Shown here in pieces: positions 1 through 8,306 of a stretch of DNA of 64,000 nucleotides. The stretch spans positions 1 to 64,000 of the forward strand of contig CANLTE010000004.1 of assembly GCA_947493885.1 (NCBI GenBank). The letters run 5' to 3'. The position numbers were made by a program, and so were the translations under genes. Origin of the DNA: an uncultured Maribacter sp. Its GTDB lineage: Bacteria > Bacteroidota > Bacteroidia > Flavobacteriales > Flavobacteriaceae. How positions within the stretch are numbered: the stretch's first letter is position 1; each line of letters starts with the position of its first letter. The notes under the pieces were generated by a model. It had not been told where the DNA came from. It saw only the letters and a list, made by a program, of their open reading frames with translations, and made no database searches.

Positions 1-75
1 TAGATGTTAGATCTACCACTGGCGAAGAAGCAAATGTAGATGTTAGATCTACCACTGGCGAAGAAGCAAATGTAG
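1..75. repeat. 36-bp in-frame tandem repeat (12-aa unit VDVRSTTGEEAN), about 2 copies visible and continuing off the left edge
   Basis: tagatgttagatctaccactggcgaagaagcaaatg occurs twice back to back, then tagat. Confidence 0.9.
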
Positions 76-89
76 ATAATAGAAATTAA
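3..89 (+). CDS. 3' end of a CDS truncated by the window edge, encoding ...DVRSTTGEEANVDVRSTTGEEANVDNRN*
   Basis: Open frame from position 3 to TAA at 87-89; in-frame 36-bp tandem repeat; followed by a terminator hairpin. Confidence 0.5.
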   Translation, partial: DVRSTTGEEANVDVRSTTGEEANVDNRN

Positions 90-112
90 TAATAAAATAT
101 TATTAGAATCTC

Positions 113-148
113 AAAAAAGCTTTAAATAAATGTTTAAAGCTTTTTTTT
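113..148 (+). terminator. Rho-independent terminator-like hairpin after the truncated CDS
   Basis: aaaaaagctttaaa-taaatg-tttaaagctttttttt. Confidence 0.75.
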
Positions 149-171
149 ATACCTTGTAGGTATTAGTTTGC
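131..171 (+). promoter_or_regulatory. Shared leader/promoter motif, kinase copy 1
   Basis: TGTTTAaagcTTTTTTTTATACCTTG, matching the leaders of copies 2 and 3. Confidence 0.6.
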
Positions 172-184
172 GTTATACTTATAT

Positions 185-2290
185 ATGTCTTACAAAAAAA
201 TACTGATTTTCAGCCTTATAAACGTATTTCTATTTGGTTGCTCAACCAAAATAGAAGAAAAAACTACTCCTCAAAAAAAATCAAAAGAGTTGGATAGTAT
301 TGCTTTATGGCTAGAAAAAGGTAGAAATAAAAAAAATAATGAGGATGAAAGATTTCATTATCTAAAAAAGGCACAAACAACCATAAAAAACATCAATGAT
401 GACTCTTTGAGAGCAAGACAATTGTCTAAACTATCACTTGCTTACCTAAAATTAGAAAAAAATGAAACTTTTAGAAAAGTAAACCATGAAACCATACAAT
501 TAGCAAAAAAAATAGGAGATTCTGTAACTCAAGCAGAATCTTATTGGGATTTAGCTGGGTTTTATAAAAATATAGTTATGGCTCCTGATAGCTCTTATTT
601 TTATTATTCTGAAGCTCAAAAGTTGTATAGAGGGTTGGGTAACCAGAAACTTGCTGGTAACATGTTATATAATATGGCTGTTGTTCAAGCAGACACCAGA
701 GATTATACTGGTAGTGAAATTAATACTATTAAGGCTTTAGAAATATTAAAACCCTTAGGAGACAACCTTCGCATATATAGATGTTACAATATGTTAGGCA
801 TCAACTCTAAATACCTTAAGGCATATGACCGTGGTATTGAATTTTATAACAAAGCTTTAGAATATGCAATCAAATTAGAAAATAGCGAGGAACAAAAAAT
901 TGGATTATTAAATAATATAGGTTCCTTATATTTAGGCAAAAATAATTACACTAAAGCTGCCGAGTATTTTGACAAAGTTGTTAGTAACAATAATTATAGA
1001 AAAAAGAAGCCCGATACTTATTCAAAATCACTGAACCAATTGGGATATTGTAAACTAAAACTAGGGCAACATGACAATCTACCTTGGTTATTTTTGGAAG
1101 CAGAAAGAATCTTAGACAGCGTTCAAGAACTTCATGGATTATCTGGTACACTAAAAAATTTGGGAGAATTTTATTTTACGGTAGAAAACGATACTTCAAA
1201 ATCAATAGCATATGGCAAAAAAGCTTTCAATCTCGCCAGAGTAAGCAAAAATAATGAAGGCTTATTAGATGGTTTAGAATTTCTAACTCGTGTAGACACA
1301 AAAAATGCTGCCAAACACGCAGAAGCTTACATTCAATTAAACGACAGTTTAGTAGATGCAGAACGCGCTGCTCGTGATAAATTTGCTCGTATCCGTTTTG
1401 AAACGGATGAATTTATTGCAGAAAACGAAACTTTAGAAAAACAAAAACAACTGTGGACAGGCATTGCTATTGGACTATTACTTTTAGCAGGAGCTTTATT
1501 TATAATTATTGACCAGAGGGTTAAAAATCAGCGTCTTAAATTTCAACAAGAACAACAAGCTAGTAACCAAGAAATATTTAATCTCATGCTTTCTCAAAAA
1601 CAAAAAGTGCAAGAAGGAAAGCAAATGGAACAAAAACGAATTTCGGAAGAGTTACATGATGGTGTTCTTGGTAAAATGCTTGGTGCCCGAATGGTACTTA
1701 CTGGTTTAAATAAACGCAGTGGCGACGAGGTTATTCAAGAAAGAGCTCATGCAATAGCTACTCTAAAAGATATCGAAGGTGAAGTACGCTCTATTTCCCA
1801 TGAACTGAGTCACAATGCGTACCAAAAAATTCACAACTTTATCAATTCCATTGAAGATTTGCTAAATGGTATTCAAAAAAGTTCGGGTATTAATTACGAT
1901 TTTAGTTACGACCATGATATTGAGTGGGATGAACTTAGCGGTGATATTAAAATTAACACCTATAGAATGATTCAGGAATGTATGCAAAACTCCCGGAAGC
2001 ATGCAGAGTGTACTGAGGTTTTTGTAAATTTTGATATTTACGATAGTAATTTTGTAATTGCCATGGGTGATAACGGCAAAGGCTTTAAACAAGATAAAGA
2101 AAGAAAAGGTATTGGAATGCGTAACCTCCAATCAAGAATCAAAAAGCTAGATGGTCAATTGGATATTGAATCTACTCTAGGTAAAGGAACAAAAATAACA
2201 TTGACTGTTCCAATCCCTGAGAAAGAAGAGTCAGAAGAAGAAAATCAACCAATTGCGGAGCATAGTGAAATTAATCAACCGCAAACATAA
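185..2290 (+). CDS. TPR-containing membrane sensor histidine kinase (HisKA_3 + HATPase_c), lipoprotein-like N-terminus; tandem copy 1
   Basis: N-terminal ...FLFGCS lipobox; TPR-like repeats; TM segment WTGIAIGLLLLAGALFIII; H-box RISEELHDGVLGKML; N-box QNSRKHAE; G-box DNGKGF / GIGMRNLQSRI. Confidence 0.9.
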   Translation: MSYKKILIFSLINVFLFGCSTKIEEKTTPQKKSKELDSIALWLEKGRNKKNNEDERFHYLKKAQTTIKNINDDSLRARQLSKLSLAYLKLEKNETFRKVNHETIQLAKKIGDSVTQAESYWDLAGFYKNIVMAPDSSYFYYSEAQKLYRGLGNQKLAGNMLYNMAVVQADTRDYTGSEINTIKALEILKPLGDNLRIYRCYNMLGINSKYLKAYDRGIEFYNKALEYAIKLENSEEQKIGLLNNIGSLYLGKNNYTKAAEYFDKVVSNNNYRKKKPDTYSKSLNQLGYCKLKLGQHDNLPWLFLEAERILDSVQELHGLSGTLKNLGEFYFTVENDTSKSIAYGKKAFNLARVSKNNEGLLDGLEFLTRVDTKNAAKHAEAYIQLNDSLVDAERAARDKFARIRFETDEFIAENETLEKQKQLWTGIAIGLLLLAGALFIIIDQRVKNQRLKFQQEQQASNQEIFNLMLSQKQKVQEGKQMEQKRISEELHDGVLGKMLGARMVLTGLNKRSGDEVIQERAHAIATLKDIEGEVRSISHELSHNAYQKIHNFINSIEDLLNGIQKSSGINYDFSYDHDIEWDELSGDIKINTYRMIQECMQNSRKHAECTEVFVNFDIYDSNFVIAMGDNGKGFKQDKERKGIGMRNLQSRIKKLDGQLDIESTLGKGTKITLTVPIPEKEESEEENQPIAEHSEINQPQT

Positions 2291-2341
2291 TCTTCATATT
2301 CTTTTGAAGTTCAAAAAAATATAGAAAAGCTTTACTCTAAA

Positions 2342-2386
2342 TTGTTTAAGGCTTTTTTTATACCTTGTCGGGCACTAAGTTTTAGA
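2342..2386 (+). promoter_or_regulatory. Shared leader/promoter motif, kinase copy 2
   Basis: TTGTTTAaggcTTTTTTTATACCTTG ending 18 nt before ATG. Confidence 0.6.
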
Positions 2387-4473
2387 TGTACCACAAAAAA
2401 CCACTGATAACCACATTTATAATATTACTTCTATTTAGCTGTTCCACTAAATCTGAAGTAAAAACAAGTACCTCAGAATCTACCGAAACCGACAGTATAA
2501 GGAAATGGATTAAAAATGGTAGAAACAAAGAAAATACCAACCAAAAAAGGTTGTTTTATATTAAAAAAGCGCAAACAACTATTCGCAATATTGACAATGA
2601 CTCTCTAAAAGCCAGACTACTATCTAAACTCTCATTGGCTTATCTAAGACTAAAAAAAAACAATAGGTTTCAAGAAGTAAACAAAGCAACTATTTTGCTT
2701 TCCAAAAAACTAGGAGATTCCCTAACTTTAGCGGAATCTTATTGGGATTTAGGAGAATTCCATACCAGGGCAGATAGTGCTTACTATTACTATTCGAAGG
2801 CTCATAAATTGTATCATAATCTTGATAAAAAAATTACAGCTGCTCGCATGCTTTACAATATGGCTGTGGTTCAAGGAAATATGAAAGACTATACAGGTAG
2901 TGAAATTAACACTATACAAGCGCTGGAGTTGCTAAAAAACTCTGACAATTATAAACGTCTTTATAATTGTTATAACCAATTAGGAATAACATCCAACAAT
3001 CTTAATGCTTACGACAAAGCGATATCTAATTACAACAAAGCCTTAGGGTATGCCATGAAGTTAGATAACCATAAAACCTTAAAACTAAGTCTTATTAATA
3101 ATATTGGTTTTGTTTATTTAAGTAGAAAAGATTACGTCAACGCTGCTATTAATTTCAGGCAAGTTGTAAAGAATGACAGTGTTAAATTCAAAGACCCCAA
3201 GCTTTATGGAAAAGCTCTTAACAACTTAGCTTATTGCTATCTTAAACTAAACAAACAAGATGACATTCCTGAACTATTCTTTAAGGCCGAAAAAATATTG
3301 GATACAGTTAATGATTTTCAAGGTTTAGCGCTAACTATAAGGAATATTGCAGAATATTATGCCACAAAAAAAGATACTTTAAAATCTATATTATATATAG
3401 ATAAAAGTTATATCATTTCTAAAGCAAGTGCTGATAATGAAGGTCAATTAAATGCTTTAAAGTTATTAGCCAATGTGGATACTAAAAACTCCGCACGATA
3501 CGCTAAAAGTTACATAAAACTGAAAGATAGTTTGATACAAGAAGAACGTTCAGCTCGTGATAAATTTGCACGTATTCGTTTTGAAACCAATGAATTTATT
3601 GCTGAAAACGAAACTTTGGCAAAACAAAAACAGTTATGGACAGGTATTGCCATTGGACTATTACTTTTAGCTATTGCTATATTTGTTATTGTCAACCAAA
3701 GAGCCAAAAACCAGCGCCTTATATTTCAACAAAAACAACAGACTAACAACCAGGAAATATTTAACCTGATGCTTTCTCAGAAACAGAAAATGCAAGAAGG
3801 AAAGCAAATAGAACAAAAACGAATTTCAGAAGAATTACATGATGGTGTTCTTGGTAAAATGCTTGGCATAAGAATGTTACTTACAGGTTTAAATAAAAGA
3901 ACAGGTGACGATGTCATAAAAGAAAGAACAAAAGCCATCTCTGCACTTAGAGATATTGAAATTGAGGTGCGTTCCATTTCTCACGAGCTTAATGATAATG
4001 CATATCAGAAAATAAACGACTTTATTAATGCCATTGAATACTTGCTTATGGGCTTTCAAAAAAGTTCGGGCATCAATTACAACTTTAGCTACGACCAAGA
4101 TATTGAGTGGGATGAACTTAGCGGTGATATTAAAATTAACACCTATAGAATGATTCAGGAATGTATGCAAAACTCCTGGAAGCATGCAGAGTGCACTGAA
4201 GTTTTTGCAAATTTTGATATTTATGATAGTAATTTTGTAATTGCCATAGGAGATAACGGTAAAGGCTTTAAACAAGATAAAGAAAGAAAAGGTATTGGAA
4301 TGCGTAACCTCCAATCTAGAATCAAAAAGCTAGATGGACAATTAGATATTATATCTGCTCTAGGTAAAGGAACAAAAATAACCCTGACTATTCCACTTTC
4401 TATTTTGAACAAACAAAAAATAGAACATAACCCACACTTAAAAATCAGGAAAAACTATCCAATACAAACATAA
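2386..4473 (+). CDS. TPR-containing membrane sensor histidine kinase; tandem copy 2
   Basis: Same architecture as copy 1; lipobox LLFSCS; RISEELHDGVLGKML; QNSWKHAE; DNGKGF. Confidence 0.9.
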   Translation: MYHKKPLITTFIILLLFSCSTKSEVKTSTSESTETDSIRKWIKNGRNKENTNQKRLFYIKKAQTTIRNIDNDSLKARLLSKLSLAYLRLKKNNRFQEVNKATILLSKKLGDSLTLAESYWDLGEFHTRADSAYYYYSKAHKLYHNLDKKITAARMLYNMAVVQGNMKDYTGSEINTIQALELLKNSDNYKRLYNCYNQLGITSNNLNAYDKAISNYNKALGYAMKLDNHKTLKLSLINNIGFVYLSRKDYVNAAINFRQVVKNDSVKFKDPKLYGKALNNLAYCYLKLNKQDDIPELFFKAEKILDTVNDFQGLALTIRNIAEYYATKKDTLKSILYIDKSYIISKASADNEGQLNALKLLANVDTKNSARYAKSYIKLKDSLIQEERSARDKFARIRFETNEFIAENETLAKQKQLWTGIAIGLLLLAIAIFVIVNQRAKNQRLIFQQKQQTNNQEIFNLMLSQKQKMQEGKQIEQKRISEELHDGVLGKMLGIRMLLTGLNKRTGDDVIKERTKAISALRDIEIEVRSISHELNDNAYQKINDFINAIEYLLMGFQKSSGINYNFSYDQDIEWDELSGDIKINTYRMIQECMQNSWKHAECTEVFANFDIYDSNFVIAIGDNGKGFKQDKERKGIGMRNLQSRIKKLDGQLDIISALGKGTKITLTIPLSILNKQKIEHNPHLKIRKNYPIQT

Positions 4474-4611
4474 AAATAATAGCTCCTGTAAACACAAAGT
4501 AAATATTAATCTTATAAGCTCAACAATGTCCTTGTACGAAGTAAATGGGTCAATAGTAAGAATTTAAATACCGAAAAGCATTTAAAAGGTTTAAATAGAC
4601 TTTAAACAATT

Positions 4612-4656
4612 TTGTTTATATCATTTTTTATACCTTGCTCTGTACTACTTTCATAT
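4612..4656 (+). promoter_or_regulatory. Shared leader/promoter motif, kinase copy 3
   Basis: TTGTTTAtatcATTTTTTATACCTTG ending 17 nt before ATG. Confidence 0.6.
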
Positions 4657-6754
4657 GCTTAATAAAAAAATATTATTAATAAGCTTCATAAGTTTAACAT
4701 TATGTAGCTACACAACAACGTTAAGAGGGCAAGACCTTCAAAAAACTCCTAGGATAAGTGACAGTATAACGAGTTGGATTTCTGAAGGAAGAAATGTAAA
4801 CCATAGTCTCGAAAACAGAGATTTGTTTCTAAAAAAAACCTCCGATGCTATAAAAAAAGTAAAAAACGACTCTTTAAAAACGAAATACTTATCCAAACTT
4901 TCTTTAGCATATTTTAAACTAAAAAACTACAAGAATTTTAAGAAGATAAATAAGGAAACCCTTCTCCTATCAATAAAAATTGGAGATTCAGTAGCCCAAG
5001 CAGAATCTTATTGGGATATGGCATCCTATTATGAAAAGGTTAATCGTACTCCAGATAGTGCTTACTATTACTATTCTGAAGCTCATAAATTGTATGACAA
5101 CCTAAAGAAAATAAGCTTTTCTGCTCGAATGATCTATAATATGGCTAATGTTCAGGCAGATACCCGAGACTATACCGGAAGCGAAATAAATGCCATTAAA
5201 GCTCTTGAGATACAAAAAACACTTAAAGACGACAAACGTATTTATATGTGTTACAATCTTCTAGGAATTAACGCTAGGAGACTTAAAGCATATGACAGGG
5301 CCATTGAGTATTACAATATTGCCCTTAAATATGCCGAAAAACTTGATGATTTTGAAATTGAAAAAAACATCATTTTAAACAACATAGGCTATGCTTATTT
5401 TGCTAAGAAAGATTATGTAACAGCAAGCAGATATTTTAAATTAATTTCTGAAAATAAAAATCTAATAAATATTGACCCAGTAGGCTATTCAAGAGCCTTA
5501 AACAACTTAGGAGAAACGTTTTTAAAGCAAAAAAAAATGGATAGTTTGCCTAAGTTATTTTTTAATGCAAAGAACATCTTAATTAATGCACAAGCGGATT
5601 ATGAGTTGGGTATTGTTTTCCCCAATATTGCTGAGTATTATTTAACTCAAAAAGATACTATTAAAGCCTTGCATTATGCTCAAAAAACATACAATTTATC
5701 CAAAATAAATGGTGAAATCGATGGCATTTTAACCGCATTAAAAATTCTGACGCATATTGATTCAAAAAATGCAACCCAACATGTCGCAAACTACATTCGT
5801 TTAAGTGATAGTCTACAATTGGCAGAAAGAAAATCCAGAAACAAATTTGCTCGTATTAGATTTGAGACTGATGAATTTATTGCAGAAAACCAGACGTTAG
5901 AAAAACAAAAACAATTGTGGATAGGTATTGCCGTTAGTCTTTTACTATTAGCTATAGCTTTATTCATTATTATATACCAAAGAGTAAAAAACCAAAAACT
6001 TAAATTTCTTCAAAAACAACAAGTCAGTAATCAGGAAATATTTAATCTCATGCTTTCCCAGAGGAAAAAAATTCAAGAAGGTAGGCAAATTGCACAAAAA
6101 AGAATTTCAGAAGAATTACATGACGGAGTTCTAGGTAAAATGCTTGGCGCTAGAATGTTACTTACTGGGTTAAATAAAAGAAATGGTGAAACCGTTATTA
6201 AAGAGCGTGCTAAAGCAATTTCGGCACTTAGAGACATAGAAAGCGAAGTACGATTAATATCACATGAACTTAATTATAACTCGTATCAAAAGATTAACAA
6301 CTTCGTTGTTTCCATAGAGGAGTTATTAATAGGACTCAAAAAAAACTCAGGAATTGATTATTATTTTAGTTATAATCAAGACATTGAATGGGATGAATTG
6401 AGCGGAGATATCAAAATTAATACCTATAGAATGATTCAAGAGGGTATACAAAACTCACGAAAACATGCAGAATGCACTGAGGTTTTTGTAAACTTTAACA
6501 TATATAATAAAAAATTTGTAATTGCCATGGGAGATAATGGTAAAGGTTTTAAATTTGATAAAGAAAGAAAAGGTATTGGAATGCGAAACCTCCAATCTCG
6601 AATTAAAAAACTTAATGGTCTTCTTGAAATTGAATCTGAGTTGGGCAAGGGAACAGTGATAACACTAACAATTCCTATTCCCGATAATAAAGAAAAGTCA
6701 AGAAAAAGCCATTTGGTTTCTGAACAAAACAAAATTTATCAAACACAAGCTTAA
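4655..6754 (+). CDS. TPR-containing membrane sensor histidine kinase; tandem copy 3
   Basis: Same architecture; RISEELHDGVLGKML; QNSRKHAE; DNGKGF; lipobox less canonical (LTLC). Confidence 0.9.
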   Translation: MLNKKILLISFISLTLCSYTTTLRGQDLQKTPRISDSITSWISEGRNVNHSLENRDLFLKKTSDAIKKVKNDSLKTKYLSKLSLAYFKLKNYKNFKKINKETLLLSIKIGDSVAQAESYWDMASYYEKVNRTPDSAYYYYSEAHKLYDNLKKISFSARMIYNMANVQADTRDYTGSEINAIKALEIQKTLKDDKRIYMCYNLLGINARRLKAYDRAIEYYNIALKYAEKLDDFEIEKNIILNNIGYAYFAKKDYVTASRYFKLISENKNLINIDPVGYSRALNNLGETFLKQKKMDSLPKLFFNAKNILINAQADYELGIVFPNIAEYYLTQKDTIKALHYAQKTYNLSKINGEIDGILTALKILTHIDSKNATQHVANYIRLSDSLQLAERKSRNKFARIRFETDEFIAENQTLEKQKQLWIGIAVSLLLLAIALFIIIYQRVKNQKLKFLQKQQVSNQEIFNLMLSQRKKIQEGRQIAQKRISEELHDGVLGKMLGARMLLTGLNKRNGETVIKERAKAISALRDIESEVRLISHELNYNSYQKINNFVVSIEELLIGLKKNSGIDYYFSYNQDIEWDELSGDIKINTYRMIQEGIQNSRKHAECTEVFVNFNIYNKKFVIAMGDNGKGFKFDKERKGIGMRNLQSRIKKLNGLLEIESELGKGTVITLTIPIPDNKEKSRKSHLVSEQNKIYQTQA

Positions 6755-6768
6755 AAACAATCACACTA

Positions 6769-7437
6769 ATGGATGTAATACGTATACTAGCCGTTGATGA
6801 CCATGAAATGACAACTATGGGATATAAATATATTCTAGAGGGGTCAGAATTTGAAGATTTTGAAGTCACCGTAGATATTGGAAAAGGGTTTGAACATGGT
6901 AAAGAAAAAATTGAATTTTCTGCACGCTCTTTAAAATACGATATTATATTGTTAGACATACAAATGTTTCCAGTAGATTCAGGAGACCCAAGAAGTGGTG
7001 AAGATTTGGGTAAACTAGCAAGGGAAATTGTTCCGGAATCTAAAGTTGTATTCATGTCTTCTTTTAATGATCAATATAGAATTAATAGCATATATAAGTC
7101 AGTTGACCCCGATGGTTATATGGTTAAAGCTGAAATTGATGAACAATCATTAAAAGCAATGGTAAAAACGGTGATTAAAAAGCCTCCATATTATACCGCT
7201 GGTGCCTTAGCAGCCATAAGGAAAAGAGTAGCTAATGATTTAATTATCGATGAGCAAGATAAAAAAATACTATATCACCTATCCAGAGGCACAAGAACTA
7301 AAGATATTGCTCCTCTAATTGCTTCTGCAAACACAACGGTGGAAACTAGAAAAAGGCATTTAAAAGTACTTTTTGGTATCGAAAACGGTAATGATTTTGC
7401 TTTAATCGAAGAAGCTAAAAAACGAGGATTTATTTAA
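6769..7437 (+). CDS. Response regulator, receiver domain + LuxR-like HTH
   Basis: VDDHE acidic pocket, LLDIQM phosphoacceptor Asp, MVKAE Lys, C-terminal HTH LSRGTRTKDIAPLIASANTTVETRKRHL; 14 nt after kinase copy 3. Confidence 0.88.
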   Translation: MDVIRILAVDDHEMTTMGYKYILEGSEFEDFEVTVDIGKGFEHGKEKIEFSARSLKYDIILLDIQMFPVDSGDPRSGEDLGKLAREIVPESKVVFMSSFNDQYRINSIYKSVDPDGYMVKAEIDEQSLKAMVKTVIKKPPYYTAGALAAIRKRVANDLIIDEQDKKILYHLSRGTRTKDIAPLIASANTTVETRKRHLKVLFGIENGNDFALIEEAKKRGFI

Positions 7438-7518
7438 CAGCCCTTACGATATTCTTAATTTTCACAACAAAAAAGAAGGGTTTTTATTACGTTTTAACCA
7501 AAAAAAGTGAAAAAAAAG

Positions 7519-7549
7519 CAAAAACCTCCGAATTTCGGAGGTTTTTTTC
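7519..7549 (+). terminator. Rho-independent terminator after the response regulator
   Basis: aaaaacctccgaatttcggaggttttttt. Confidence 0.9.
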
Positions 7550-7613
7550 TGTATCATCAATATCCATTAAAATTATATTTGTTACATATTGTTAATGAAT
7601 TGCTCCGATATTT

Positions 7614-8273
7614 ATGTTTACAGATTTCAATAGTTTTAATAACAAAAAAGGAAAAGTATCCGAAAAAAATTACACCGTTTATGGCTTAGATATTCTTACC
7701 AAAAATTTGGAGAAAAATTTCTTTGCTAATGTAACAGTTCAAAGTTCTCCTGTCAGTAGTTCTTCTATTGATTTGGTTATAAACTTAGACTGTAATTTTA
7801 CTTTGGAAGAAACCATAGCTAACCTAAATAATAATATTTGGGGAAATTTTGTGCAAAGGAAAAGCTCTTTATGTAATAGCTTTAATTTAATTCTTGAAAA
7901 TAATGCTATTGATATAGACATTGAGGAGTTTTCTATATTCCTGAAAGACACCTCAATTATTATTAAAAAAATATACGATAAAAGTATTCCAGAACAATTA
8001 GAAGACATTTTAAATACACTAAGCAGACATCATTTGTTTTTCACAAAAGGAGGTACAGAAGCTCCATACGAGATATACATTCCTGTTTTTGAAGAAGAAA
8101 TTTTTGTGGAGAACCAATTAATAGAGCAAAAAGAAACCCAAAATTTCGATGCAAAAAATTACAACGAATTTTGGGGTATTTATTTTGAATCTGAAGAAGA
8201 CGCCTTAATATATGATTTAAAACATGCTAACTGTATTCCTGCAGATTTAAATCTTCAAATGATAAATCAATAG
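7614..8273 (+). CDS. Hypothetical protein (219 aa)
   Basis: Long ORF, Bacteroidetes-like codon usage, no recognised motif. Confidence 0.65.
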   Translation: MFTDFNSFNNKKGKVSEKNYTVYGLDILTKNLEKNFFANVTVQSSPVSSSSIDLVINLDCNFTLEETIANLNNNIWGNFVQRKSSLCNSFNLILENNAIDIDIEEFSIFLKDTSIIIKKIYDKSIPEQLEDILNTLSRHHLFFTKGGTEAPYEIYIPVFEEEIFVENQLIEQKETQNFDAKNYNEFWGIYFESEEDALIYDLKHANCIPADLNLQMINQ

Positions 8274-8274
8274 A

Positions 8275-8306
8275 AATTGTTTAACGCTACTAAGCGTTAA
8301 ACAATT
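8275..8306. terminator. Bidirectional terminator hairpin with 13-bp perfect stem, overlapping the glyA 3' end
   Basis: AATTGTTTAACGC-tactaa-GCGTTAAACAATT between convergent genes. Confidence 0.75.

Noticed and set aside
1-89. Possible CRISPR-like or mobile-element repeat
   Set aside because: Repeat units are directly adjacent without spacers and remain in frame, so best explained as a coding tandem repeat
3889-4314. Minus-strand ORFs within the kinase genes (e.g. 3889..4314, 1862..2131, sharing MEVTHSNTFSFFILFKAF)
   Set aside because: Antisense to the conserved ATPase coding sequence; their similarity to each other follows from the paralogy of the plus-strand genes
6675-7055. 126-aa minus ORF spanning the kinase 3/response regulator junction
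   Set aside because: Antisense shadow of two well-supported plus-strand genes; no motif
185-7437. Defence island or phage-derived system at the kinase array
   Set aside because: All domains are standard two-component/TPR; no nuclease, NTPase effector, toxin or integrase nearby
7507-7689. 60-aa ORF MKKKQKPPNFGGFFLYHQ...
   Set aside because: Reads through an obvious rho-independent terminator (cctccgaatttcggagg-T7)
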